A stretch of 64,000 nucleotides of DNA, from positions 1 through 64,000 of the forward strand of contig CATDIL010000005.1 of assembly GCA_949517355.1 (NCBI GenBank), in the 5' to 3' direction. Numbering within the stretch: position 1 is the first letter of the stretch; each line of letters starts with the position of its first letter. This DNA comes from an uncultured Mycoplasmatota bacterium (GTDB lineage Bacteria > Bacillota_I > Bacilli_A > Mycoplasmatales > Mycoplasmoidaceae). A model generated the notes under the pieces. It had not been told where the DNA came from. It saw only the letters and a program-made list of their open reading frames with translations, and made no database searches. Of this stretch, positions 9,799 to 26,697 are shown one piece after another. A program made the translations under genes and the position numbers.

Positions 9799-10808
9799 TA
9801 AATTATCACCTCTTTTAACATTTCATCTATTTTTTTAGGTTTATTTGTATATGGAGTTAATGAAAATTTTTTACATTTAAATTTATTGTGTTTTTTTTGA
9901 TAATTTTGAAATTGATTAATTATTTCTATTAATAATTTTGATGGAACTTTTGAACGCTCCATTGAATTTTTTTTGTAAATTATTTTAAGTGTTATTTTTT
10001 TATTAAATTTTTTAGAAAGTTTTTCTTCTATTCATTTTCTTCGTTTTTCATCTTTAATATTGTTTTTACATGCTCCAGATAGCGTTAACACATATTCATT
10101 TTTTGAAACTTGGAGAATGTTAGCCCCCACACTAGATTTTTTTAATTTTAGATTAACATTTGATAAAAAACCTGTAGGTTTTTTGCTAAAAGTTTTATCA
10201 TATGCAGAATAATGTGAAATATGAACTTTTCCAGATTTAAACCCTAAATTGTGACGTATGTATTTTCACATCATGGATTTTGCTGGATTTTCTATATATC
10301 AACATTTTGGTTGAAAATAGCATATAAGTTTAATTGCATTTTGACAACATCTTTCACCTAATTCTGATACATATTTAGGTACGGACTGTGAACCATTTGG
10401 ATAACTGTTACCAGAAAAACCATTTCATCTAATATTTTTGTTCCTTGGTCACCTACATATTTTTTTCTTTTCATAATCTCAGTAATGGTGCGGATTTCCA
10501 GAAAAATAGTTACCTTTTGAATCTTTAAGATTAGAAACTGATTGCATTGCAACGCTAAAAGATTGGCAAAGTGGAGAACAAACAATATAATCTGGTTTTT
10601 GTATTTTTCCTGATTTAATTAATTTATCAAATTTTTGTTCTATGTTATCAGTAGCTAAATCAAAGACAATATTATTGAAATTATTTGATTTAGGAACAAT
10701 ATCAAAAGTGTAAACTGAAAAATTAGAAAGTTGTTTGCTTTCTTTTAGTGCTGAACGAAGGGAGTTCAGCCCCCCCCCTCAAAGATCTCAGATTACTGTT
10801 TTTTTCAT
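9798..10808 (-). CDS. DNA (cytosine-5) methyltransferase with G9 tract in motif I
   Basis: 336 aa once TGA is read as Trp; under the standard code it looks shattered. Motif I is VIWDLWGGGLNSL at residues 5-17, with DI at 36-37 as the acidic SAM-contact region. The catalytic motif IV is CSPLCQSFSVA with Cys81, then YIENPAKSMMW as the ENP/ENV motif. This resembles phage-type C5 enzymes. The three glycines of motif I are encoded by GGGGGGGGG (C9 on the plus strand, 10770-10778). With 9 G the gene is in frame; 8 G or 10 G would stop within about 15 codons. It is the first gene of an operon with the HNH-like nuclease at 9798. Confidence 0.8.
10770..10778. repeat. G9/C9 homopolymer inside the methyltransferase gene
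   Basis: Nine consecutive C on the plus strand, by far the longest G/C run seen in this A+T-rich window, at codons 11-13 of the cytosine methyltransferase. Homopolymeric G tracts are the standard slipped-strand switch in phase-variable methyltransferases of other bacteria. Confidence 0.85.
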
Positions 10809-10903
10809 CCTTATAAATACTATTAGTAATTATAAATATAAACAAAATGAACTAGAATAATATTTGTAATTATTAATAATATAATACTATCTAATAATAT
10901 TAA
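10809..10903. promoter_or_regulatory. Divergent promoter region between R-M operon and PFOR
   Basis: Ninety-five A+T-rich bases between divergent ATGs. A TATAAT box at 10880-10885 is well placed for the plus-strand PFOR gene. On the minus strand an AAGGATG sequence supplies a ribosome site for the methyltransferase. Confidence 0.5.
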
Positions 10904-14410
<3,507 letters not shown>

Positions 14411-14417
14411 TTAAAAA

Positions 14418-14867
14418 CTAACAATTTTCTTCGTATTCACTAATTTTATTGATTCTTTTTAAATGTCGATCACCATTAAATGTGGCATTTAAAAAGTTGT
14501 TAATAATTTGAATATTAGTATCAAGATCATTAAATCTAGCTGATAAACATAAAACATTAGCGTTATTGTGTTCTACACCTAATGCAGCAGTTTCTGGTTT
14601 ATAAACATTAACTGCTCTAATTCCTTTAACTTTATTAGCAGCAATTGTCATTCCAAAACCGGTTCCACAAATAAGAATACCAATTGCATTCTTTGCTAAT
14701 ACTTCTTTACACAACTTAAATGCATAGTCAGGATAATCCACTGATTCATTAGAATCAGTCCCTAAATTTTCATACTTTATTTGTTTTTGATCAAAGTATT
14801 TACAGATGTTTTTTTTCATTTCTGTTGCTGCATGATCATTAGCAATAATAATTAATTTTTGATTCAT
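14418..14867 (-). CDS. rpiB: Ribose-5-phosphate isomerase B / LacAB-family sugar-phosphate isomerase
   Basis: 149 aa, normal family length. The ANDHAA start (ligand-binding Asp-His), the GTDSNESVDYPDYA segment and ICGTGFGMTIAANK with the catalytic Cys are diagnostic. It interconverts ribose 5-phosphate and ribulose 5-phosphate. It is divergent from the PTS operon and shares a 27-base palindromic control region with it, suggesting co-regulation. The stop lies eight bases from the PFOR stop (convergent). Confidence 0.9.
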   Translation of the reverse strand: MNQKLIIIANDHAATEMKKNICKYFDQKQIKYENLGTDSNESVDYPDYAFKLCKEVLAKNAIGILICGTGFGMTIAANKVKGIRAVNVYKPETAALGVEHNNANVLCLSARFNDLDTNIQIINNFLNATFNGDRHLKRINKISEYEENC

Positions 14868-14885
14868 AAAATTATTATAGAAGTA

Positions 14886-14912
14886 AACTTAAATATTTAT
14901 AATATTTAAGTT
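14886..14912. promoter_or_regulatory. Perfect 12-bp inverted repeat centred on a -10 box (probable operator)
   Basis: AACTTAAATATT, a TAT loop and AATATTTAAGTT lie in the divergent region between rpiB and the PTS operon, with TATAAT at 14898-14903 inside the palindrome. The position suits a repressor controlling both directions. No regulator gene adjoins it, so the protein is unknown. Confidence 0.6.
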
Positions 14913-14933
14913 AATAATTTTATAGGAGAAAAA

Positions 14934-15272
14934 ATGGCAAAAACAAATAAAGCACAAGAAATTGGTTTTGAAATAGTGTCACTTGCTGGTGATGCAAGAA
15001 GTTTGTATCTAGAATGTTTAGATACATTAAGAAAATCAACTAAAGCTAATCTTAAATCTTCTATTTCATCTATTGAGAAAAAGATGAAAGAAGCAGAAGA
15101 TTTATTAAATGAATGTCATGTTAAACAAACTGACATGTTACAAGCTGAAGCGCAAGGTAAAGCTCAACCATTTGCTTATTTAATGGTTCATGCACAAGAT
15201 CATTTAATGACTACTATCTTGTTAAAAGAAATGTTAGCTTCTTTCATTGATCTATATAAAAAGGTATTTTAG
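14934..15272 (+). CDS. lacF: PTS lactose/cellobiose-type enzyme IIA
   Basis: 112 aa, full family length. FEIVSLAGDARSLYLE at the N-terminus, a central helical region, and HAQDHLMT near residues 86-93 with the phospho-accepting His86. It carries phosphate from HPr to the IIB domain encoded at 16276-18933. GGAG precedes the ATG. First gene of a five-gene operon; the next ATG follows after two bases. Confidence 0.92.
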   Translation: MAKTNKAQEIGFEIVSLAGDARSLYLECLDTLRKSTKANLKSSISSIEKKMKEAEDLLNECHVKQTDMLQAEAQGKAQPFAYLMVHAQDHLMTTILLKEMLASFIDLYKKVF

Positions 15273-15274
15273 TT

Positions 15275-15712
15275 ATGAAAATAGGAATTATTAGTGATAC
15301 TAAAAATGCTGCAATCAAAGATGAACTAATGGCTTATGTTAAATCAATTGGACATGAACCAATTGATTTAAATAAGCATTCAGGAATTCTTGAAAATTGT
15401 GATGAATTAGTAAATGCATATAATTCGCACTCAATTGATAGAGGGTTAGCAATTGATGATTGAGGAATTATTACATTTATGTATTTAGCTAAAAACAAAG
15501 GAATTGTAGTAGCTGAAATTAATGATGAACATTCAGCAAGAATGACTACTGAACACAATAACAGTAGTATTCTTACATTTGGTAGTGAAATTTCAACTAT
15601 CAACCAAATGAAAAGAATGGTAAATAAATTCTTAGCAGCTAAATATGAAGGTGGTCGTCATAAAGTAAGAATTGATATGATGGACACATTGTTAGAAAAG
15701 GAGGGTAAATAA
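15275..15712 (+). CDS. lacA: Galactose-6-phosphate isomerase, LacA-like subunit
   Basis: 145 aa, RpiB/LacAB fold. MKIGIISDTKNAAIKDEL start; the segment around ITFMYLAKNKGIVVAEINDE replaces the catalytic CGTG cysteine loop, as expected for the LacA subunit that pairs with LacB. C-terminal GGRHKVRIDMMDTLL is typical. It lies between lacF and lacB with one- or two-base gaps, so it is translationally coupled. Together with LacB it should convert galactose 6-phosphate to tagatose 6-phosphate. Confidence 0.82.
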
Positions 15713-15713
15713 T

Positions 15714-16262
15714 ATGAAAATAGCAATTGGATGTGATCATATAGTTACACCTATTAAAGATGAAGTAGTTAAGTTCTTAACTAATAAAGGTCATCAAGTC
15801 ATTGATTGTGGTACTTACGACAGAGTCAGAACTCACTATGCAGTTTATGGTTTTGAAGTAGCAAGACAAGTTGTATCTAAACAAGCAGATTTAGGTGTTT
15901 GTATTTGTGGTACAGGTGTTGGTATTTCTAACTCTGCTCAAAAAACAAAAGGAGCAAGAGTATGTCTTACAAGAGATGTAGCATCTGCAGTAGCTGCTAG
16001 AAAATACTATGATGCTAACATCATTGCCATGGGTGGTAGAATTAGTGGTCAAGGATTAATTGAAGAAATTATTAATGCTTTTATAACCACAGAATATAAT
16101 GGATCTAATAAAGACTTATTAGATAAGGTTAATAATAAGATTAAAAACGACAACTATGATATCTGCATGTTTGATGGCGAAATTGAAAAATGACACCAAG
16201 GTGGATATTGTGAAGGGGAAAAACAAGAAACTATTCCTCTACCAAAAACCTGAAATAAATAG
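15714..16262 (+). CDS. lacB: Galactose-6-phosphate isomerase, LacB subunit
   Basis: 182 aa. MKIAIGCDHIVTPIKDEV start, then CGTYDRVRTHYAVYG and ICGTGVGISNSAQKTKGAR with the catalytic Cys. The C-terminus WHQGGYCEG (Trp from TGA) matches LacB rather than RpiB. The stop is followed at once by AGGAG for the next gene. Acts with LacA in the tagatose-6-phosphate route. The kinase (lacC) is not in this window. Confidence 0.88.
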
Positions 16263-16275
16263 GAGAAAATAAATA

Positions 16276-18933
16276 ATGGAAAAGGTTATTGAAAAACAAT
16301 CATTGGGTAGATATTATTTGCAAACATTTGCAAATGGTATTAAACGTTTTACCCAATCTAAATGAATGGTAGCGATTGTAAATGGATTCATTGCTGTAAT
16401 GCCAATTATTATTACTGCATCAATCTTTACACTTCTATCAGCATTACCTGAAATGGTAATGACTATCATTTGACAAAAAGAAGGGCCGACTGCTTGAAAA
16501 GATCACATTGATTATGCAATGTTTGAACAATACCAAGCATGAGCAGGGGCCATATCTAACTGATCAATGGGTATTATTGGTTTATTAGCAACTGCTGCAA
16601 TTGCTAAGAATTTAGCAGTTGAACTAAACAACAAATTACCTTTTGAAAGAAGAATGAATGAAACAGCCATTTTCTTTGCTGCTATTTGTGTTTACTTTAT
16701 GCTATCTGTAATTGAATTTTCAGTTGGTGATAATGATGCATGAAAAGCAGTAATGCCTGACCACACAGGTCGTGCAATCTTTGTTGATGGTTTAGCAGCA
16801 CAAGGTATTTTACCTGGTATTATTATTGGTTTAACATTACCTTATGTATTCTATATTTCATATAAGAAAAACTGAACGATCAGATTACCTAAATCTGTAC
16901 CACAAACAATTTGTCAAGCATTCTTGGCAATTATTCCTCTATTCTTAACATTTGCTATTTTCGGATCAATTGGATTTGGATTTAACAAATGATTAGGAGA
17001 ACCAATCCTATTCTTTATTTTCGAAAAAATCCAAACAGGATTATCAGCTAACCCAAATATTAACAATAGTTATGGATTAATTGTTATCTATACATTAATG
17101 GAAGGTGGCTTCTGATTCTTAGGTGTTCACCCAGAACCAGTGCATGCAATTATGCGTGCTACTTTCTGATTCTCAAATATTGCTGATAACGCACATGGTG
17201 GAAATAATTTATTTATTGAACCATTAATGTATGGTTATGGCGCTATGGGTGGATCTGGATGTACATTAATGTTACCTGCATTAGCATTGTTGTTCTGTAG
17301 ATCAACTCAAATGAAAGTAACAGGTAAAACAGCTGTATTACCAATCTTCTTCCAAGTTAATGAGCCTGCATTATTTGGAACGCCAACAATTTTAAACCCA
17401 TTGTTTGCATTCCCAATGATTTTTACAGGTATGTTTAACGACTTGTTATTTAAAGCGTTTGCGGATGCAACTGCTTTCCAAGCTGGAACATTGTATTTAC
17501 CATGATCTACTCCTTACTTCTTACAAACAGCATTACCAACTCCGACAAATTGAATGCCATGAGTATTTAACATCATTGCTTTAGCAATTTGTACTTTAAC
17601 TTATTTACCAGCAGTTATCTTACATGATAAGAACTGTTTAAAGGAAGAAGCTAAGAAATTAAATATTAACTCAATTAACTTCAAACCACAAAATGGTATT
17701 GAAATTATTAAGAGTAAATTGTTTATTGGTGATGCAACAGCAAGAAATGAACATAAAATTTTCAAAAAACAATTAAACAAGAAAACTAAAAAAGCTATTG
17801 CTTTAGTAAATGGTAACGATCAACAAAAGAGTCAAATCAAATTAGCTAAGAAAATTAAACTATTAAAGAATAAAGCTATTTGTTTATCTGATGAATTAGC
17901 AATTGTTGCTAAATCATTTGAATTAACTAAGAAAAACAAAAAAGCTAAATTAAATGCTAAACTTGAAAATTTATCTGAAAAAGTAGATCTATGCATTGAT
18001 CAAGCAAATGACAAGAAAAATGCTAAGATTCAAAAATTAAACAAGAAATTAGAAACTTTAAAAGCAAAGATTTCTACTTTCAAACAAATTTCTAGTCAAT
18101 CTAAATCTAAATTGACTAAAAAAATAACTACTAAAGGAATTGCAAATACAAAAGTTAAGATTGAAAAAATAGAAACCAAGATTGCTTCTAAACAATCAGC
18201 TCCTGCAAAAGTTCATTGCAATGTAAAAGATATTGATGTAGTTAAAGCTAAAGAAACTCATAAGATTGAAACTTCTTATGCAAACTCTTGTATTAGAGCA
18301 AACAAAAAATTTGCTAGAAGACACAAAGTATTACAAAATAAAGCCGACAAATTAAATATCAAAATTGCATATCTTAACGTTCCAACAGCTTTAAAGAAAT
18401 TTAAAAATGTAAAAGCATTTAAAAAAGCAAACAAGAAACAATCATTCAAAGAAATTATTTCTAAGAATAAAGCAGAAATCGCTCAATGTAAAAATCCATG
18501 AGCAAAAGTTGAAAAAGAAGTAGCACCTTCTGTGGTTGTTGCTACAACTGCTACTCCTGTTAAAACTCAAAAAACTGCTCAAGCATCAACTAATGGAATC
18601 GATCCTAATAAAAAATACCAAGTATTGGTATTATGTTTAGGTGCTGGTTCATCAGCTGTATTGGCAAACACTATTAACAAAGGATTAAAAGCTAATAGTA
18701 TTAAAAATATTAAAGCAGCTGCATTAGCTTGAGGTCAACACGAATCTGCATTAGCTTCAAGTGATCTTGTAATCTTGTCTCCTCAATTAGGTTCACATGC
18801 AAACAATTTATCTAAACAAGCACAAGACATAGGATTTAAACTATTAGCTTGCAGAGGTAGAGACTACATTGATCTATCAAAAAATCCAGCAAACGCTGCT
18901 GACATTGTAATTAGGGAATTAACATCAAAATAA
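16276..18933 (+). CDS. lacE: PTS lactose-type enzyme IICB with a very long lysine-rich coiled-coil linker
   Basis: 885 aa versus roughly 570-590 for ordinary LacE. Residues 1-465 are the IIC membrane permease (about ten hydrophobic segments; GGFWFLGVHPEPVHA near 275, QVNEPALFGTP near 370). Residues about 480-775 form an unusual, highly basic, Lys/Ala/Asn-rich helical region with heptad-like text (KIQKLNKKLETLKAKIS). Residues 780-885 are the IIB domain with YQVLVLCLGAGSSAVLAN, phospho-Cys787. The frame is continuous throughout, so this is a true fusion or expansion. The Thr/Pro/Ala-rich stretch before IIB (about 750-775) looks like a flexible hinge. Confidence 0.85.
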
Positions 18934-18934
18934 A

Positions 18935-19825
18935 ATGATAAACAACTATAAACAACACAATTTAGTAAATATGGATAAAATGTTACATGATGCCAAAGAA
19001 GGGCATTATGCCATTTTACATATCAATGCAGTCAATTATGACTGAATTAAAGTAACCATCTTAACTGCACAAGAAACTAATTCACCAATCATTGTTGCTT
19101 TAACAGAGAAATCTATGAAAGGTATTATTTCTCCAGTAGGTATCGCTCATATGGTGTATGACATAATGGACACTTATAAAATAAGTGTTCCTGTTACTTT
19201 ACACTTAGATCACGGATCATATGATGCTGCTGTTGAATGTATTAAAGCAGGATTTAGTTCTGTAATGTATGACGGATCTAAAGAACCAATTGATATCAAT
19301 ATTAAGAAAACTAATGAAATCTTAGCATTAGCTAAACAATATGATGTATCAGTTGAAGGTGAAGTAGGAGCAATTGGTGGTAAAGAAGATGGCGTTACTG
19401 GAAATGGTGAGCAAGCAAGCCCGAATGAATGCTCACGTTTAGCAGCAACTGGAATTTCGTGTTTAGCTGCAGGAATCGGCAACGTTCATGGCATCTATCC
19501 ACCTGATTGAAAAGGAATTAACTTAAAGTTATTAGAAGAAATTAAAGCTCATACTAATAACATCCCATTAGTATTACACGGTGGAAGTGGAATTCCAACC
19601 GAACAAGTACAAGAAGCGATTAGGCTTGGCGTATGTAAAGTTAATGTTGGTACAGAAACTTTACTTGCCTTTACAGATGCATTATCTCCTTATTTCTTAT
19701 CTGGCAAACATAAAGAAGGTAAAGGCTTTGATACTAGAAAATATTTCCCAATTGGTTATGAAGGTGTAAAACAAAAAATCATTGAGAAATTAAAAATGAT
19801 TGGTTCATTTGGTAAAGCTAAATAA
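18935..19825 (+). CDS. Class II fructose/tagatose-bisphosphate aldolase
   Basis: 296 aa. Zn-binding HLDHGSYDAA, catalytic region GEVGAIGGKEDGV, GIGNVHGIYPPDWKG and phosphate-binding LHGGSGIP are in family order. It cleaves fructose 1,6- or tagatose 1,6-bisphosphate into triose phosphates. Its position as last gene of the lac-type operon suggests tagatose use, but mollicutes also use one class II aldolase for glycolysis. The start ATG comes one base after the IICB stop, so it is coupled. Confidence 0.88.
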
Positions 19826-19831
19826 GAAGAA

Positions 19832-19862
19832 TAGTTAAGATTAAATTCTTAACTATTTTTTA
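19832..19862. terminator. Bidirectional terminator between aldolase and pflA
   Basis: TAGTTAAGA / TCTTAACTA arms with a six-base loop, flanked by T-rich sequence toward pflA; it overlaps the pflA stop codon. Serves the converging PTS operon and pflA. Confidence 0.75.
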
Positions 19863-20583
19863 TAATGTTCATTGCTTCTTTAATTTGTTTATTAGTGGGT
19901 TCTTTTATTCCTTTAAGTCTATAAGGAATTTTTAAATTTGTGTATTTACTTATTCCTAAAGTGTGATACGGTAATAACTCAAACTTTTCCATATGTTTTA
20001 AATTTTTTAAGAATTTACCTAACTTTTCTAAATCCTTTTTATCATCAGTATATTTAGGAATAAATACTTGTCTTACTCAATAGTGTTGTTTATTAACATC
20101 CAAGAACTTAATCAAATCTAATTCATTAGTGTTATTAATACCACAAATTATTTTATGCTTTGATTTATTAATATGTTTAATATCAACTAATCACATTGTA
20201 TTGTAGTCAAAGAATTTTTTGTATTTATTAATGTTAGCTTTAGTAAAAGTTGCTCCTGAAGTGTCTAAAGCTACATTAATATTTTCTTTTGTAGCTAACT
20301 TGCACACTTCTAAACAAAAGTCATAATGGATTAACGGCTCGCCACCTGAAACAGTAATTCCTCCATCGTTTTTGTAAAACGATTCATTTGCTTTATATTT
20401 TTGAATTACTTGTGCAGGTGTAATATATTTATCTGATCCATTTGGATTTCATGATTCAGGATTATGACAATATAGACAACGGTATGGACAACCTTGTAAA
20501 AACAGAACCATTCTGATTCCTGGACCATCAACCGCTCCAAATGTTTCTATTTTGAAATATGGTGCTTTTATTGCTTTTGCCAT
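19849..20583 (-). CDS. pflA: Pyruvate formate-lyase activating enzyme (radical SAM)
   Basis: 244 aa with TGA-Trp codons. The radical-SAM cluster is [11 protein letters not shown] near residue 31, preceded by the activase-type [28 protein letters not shown] is the SAM-binding GGE motif. It installs the glycyl radical on PFL. The pfl gene itself is not in the window. ATG 20583 is followed directly by the conserved activase N-terminus. Together with PFOR this implies two anaerobic routes from pyruvate to acetyl-CoA. Confidence 0.9.
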
Positions 20584-20593
20584 ATAAAATATT

Positions 20594-20617
20594 ATACCTT
20601 ACTATATAAATAGGTAT
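20594..20617. promoter_or_regulatory. Short inverted repeat upstream of pflA
   Basis: ATACCT ... AGGTAT arms, 12 bases apart, surround TACTATATAAAT, which can serve as a -10 box for pflA. It may be an operator. Weak evidence in such A+T-rich DNA. Confidence 0.3.
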
Positions 20618-20746
20618 TAATACAATATATACTTGTTTTTTTCTTGAAAAAAAATAAACTTTTTTTGGAAAAATTTCAAACAAATTCCGTACTTTTCTTT
20701 TGCCATTTTCACATATTATTTTTTCATGTGAGGAAAAATAAAAAAA

Positions 20747-21022
20747 ATGAAATATAGTGAAGAAACTATTCTTATTAAGAATATTGAACAATTAAAGCAA
20801 ATTATTAAAGACAAATCCTATAATAATTATGAATTAGTCGAACCTATTATGATTAAAGGTGTTAAATGTTCTAAACCTAGAACAGAACCAAAACAAAAAC
20901 CTAAAACATTAAGACAATTAATGTTAGAAGGTTTTGATAAAATCAATAATCGGTTAGATAAGCAAGAAGAATTTAATCAAATGGTTCTTGACCAATTCAA
21001 GAAACACCAGTGAATTAAATAA
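20747..21022 (+). CDS. Small coiled-coil protein, tandem copy 1
   Basis: 91 aa ending WIK (Trp from TGA at 21011). The N-terminal half (ETILIKNIEQLKQIIKDKSY, then a short beta-like stretch and a Lys/Pro-rich linker) is nearly identical to the next gene. The C-terminal half (LRQLMLEGFDKINNRLDKQ) is a coiled coil shared with the protein at 50477-50782. No transmembrane segment or signal. The layout (globular N-term, coiled-coil C-term, multicopy) is reminiscent of the DUF16 family of Mycoplasma pneumoniae, but I cannot claim homology. Function unknown. Confidence 0.7.
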
Positions 21023-21070
21023 TCTTAAAAACAGTTTCTTTGATCCTTGCATATAAAGAAGAAAGGACAA

Positions 21071-21415
21071 ATGATGAATAAAATAAACAAAGAAACTATT
21101 CTTATTAAGAATATTGAACAATTAAAACAAATTATTAAAGACAAATCTTATAATAATTATGAATTAGTCGAACCTATTATGATTAAAGGTGTTAAATGTT
21201 CTAAACCAGAGCCTAAAGCTCCAGAGTGATTTTCAAGTTGAGTTAAAAACCAATATGAAAAAACTCCGCCATCTTGATTTACTGGTTGAGTTAAAAACCA
21301 ATATGAAAAAGATATTAAACACATCAATAATCGTATAGACAAGGTTGATACTCGTTTAGATAATGTTGATAAACGTTTAGACAATGTTGTTAAACTTAAC
21401 AAATTAAAAGAATAG
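21071..21415 (+). CDS. Small coiled-coil protein, tandem copy 2
   Basis: 114 aa with TGA-Trp codons; AGAAAGGA precedes the ATG. The first 45 residues duplicate copy 1. It then diverges: a tandem pair of Trp-rich segments (WFSSWVKNQYEK and WFTGWVKNQYEK, separated by TPPS) and a C-terminal coiled coil of repeated heptads (RIDKVDTRLDNVDKRLDNVV). The shared DNA (about 20,755-20,878 and 21,092-21,215) differs at only a few positions, so duplication or gene conversion is recent. Function unknown. Confidence 0.7.
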
Positions 21416-21426
21416 TTAAGTTAAAT

Positions 21427-21455
21427 ACACCGCAACTGTATGTGGTGTTTTTTGT
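21427..21455 (+). terminator. Terminator after the coiled-coil pair
   Basis: ACACCGCA / TGTGGTGT stem with a six-base loop and a run of T at 21448-21452, ten bases after the stop. Confidence 0.75.
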
Positions 21456-21599
21456 TTTCTAAAAATAATTTTTAAAAATTTCAAAAAAATATTGAACAAA
21501 TTTAAGATAAAATATTTAATAAATTCATTGAAATTTCTAAAATATTAAAAATTTTTTTCATCTTAAAAATATAGCAGGTATAGTGTTTTATGGATATTC

Positions 21600-21711
21600 T
21601 CAAAAAATTTTTTAAAAAAAAATACATTTTTCCAAAAATGTGTATAATATGTCTTACGTCTCTACAAAATGTGGTGACGTGATCGTTCTTTGAAAACTAA
21701 ATAGAATCCGT
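21600..21711 (+). promoter_or_regulatory. rRNA operon promoter and leader
   Basis: TATAAT at 21643-21648 lies about 70 bases before mature 16S. The leader contains GTTCTTTGAAAACTAAAT at 21684-21701, a boxA-like antitermination element that recurs in the 16S-23S spacer (GTTCTTTGAAAATTTT at about 23373). The stretch 21456-21600 is A+T-rich with nothing recognisable. Confidence 0.65.
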
Positions 21712-23226
<1,515 letters not shown>

Positions 23227-23497
23227 AATGGAGTTATTTACATAACTACACTGATACAGTGTACATTTTAAAATCCATTTAATGAACTTTGACCCATTGA
23301 TAATTTATCAAAGTTTAATCATTAATGGTCGGATTCTATTTAGTTTTGAGAGGATGTATTTCTTCTCAGGAATGTTCTTTGAAAATTTTATAAAATCAAC
23401 AATCTTTCTAATTTTAAAAGTAAGCAATTATTTTTAAAGAGAAAATCAAACCAAAACATAATAAACTAGTAATAGTTAAAAAATGTAGGATATCACA
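23227..23497 (+). other. 16S-23S internal spacer without tRNA
   Basis: About 270 bases with no tRNA-like cloverleaf. It holds a second boxA-like element (about 23,373-23,388) and complementary processing-stem segments flanking 16S (GACGGATTCTATTTAG type sequences near 21,700 and 23,330). Spacers without tRNAs are normal for mycoplasmas. Confidence 0.7.
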
Positions 23498-26397
<2,900 letters not shown>

Positions 26398-26473
26398 TTG
26401 AATACATTTACTTAAAAGTCAAGGTTAAGATATTCTAAAAAGAGAGTTGATTTTATAAAGTCTTTAAATAATA

Positions 26474-26587
26474 TTCCGGTGTGGTGCTCATATCGTTAGT
26501 GGATACACCTGTTCCCATCCCGAACACAGAAGTTAAGCACTATGGAGCTGAAGGTAGCAGCAATGTGAGAATAAGTAGGTGCCACGC
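26474..26587 (+). rRNA. rrf: 5S ribosomal RNA
   Basis: TTCCGGTGTGGTGCTCAT ... AGGTGCCACGC, about 114 bases; CCCATCCCGAACACAGAAGT is the conserved 5S core. It lies 75 bases after 23S, closing a 16S-23S-5S operon. Confidence 0.93.
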
Positions 26588-26603
26588 AAACAAAGAAAAA
26601 AGA

Positions 26604-26636
26604 AATGTACTCAAAGCAATTTGGGTACATTTTTTT
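26604..26636 (+). terminator. rRNA operon terminator
   Basis: ATGTACTCAAA / TTTGGGTACAT stem, GCAA loop, then seven T. Same hairpin type as found after BspA-like genes (1393-1430, 27577-27608). Confidence 0.85.
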
Positions 26637-26651
26637 GTCAATTTTAAAAAT

Positions 26652-26697
26652 TTGTTGCAAAAAAAACAGTATAATATTAAAAATGGGAGAACAAATT
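26652..26697 (+). promoter_or_regulatory. Promoter of BspA-like gene 26698 with A8 tract
   Basis: TTGTTGC is followed by A8 (26659-26666), CAG and TATAAT (26670-26675). GGGAG lies upstream of the ATG. Same architecture as the other BspA-family promoters here. Confidence 0.65.

Noticed and set aside
9798-10808. The region looked like a methyltransferase pseudogene with several frameshifts
   Set aside because: Reading TGA as Trp gives one uninterrupted 336-codon frame with all main motifs in order.
14418-14867. Third LacA/LacB-type subunit
   Set aside because: DHAA start, CGTGFG and length match RpiB better, and it is transcribed away from the lac operon.
23227-23497. tRNA genes in the 16S-23S spacer
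   Set aside because: No cloverleaf or T-arm consensus; the spacer is A+T-rich apart from the boxA-like element.
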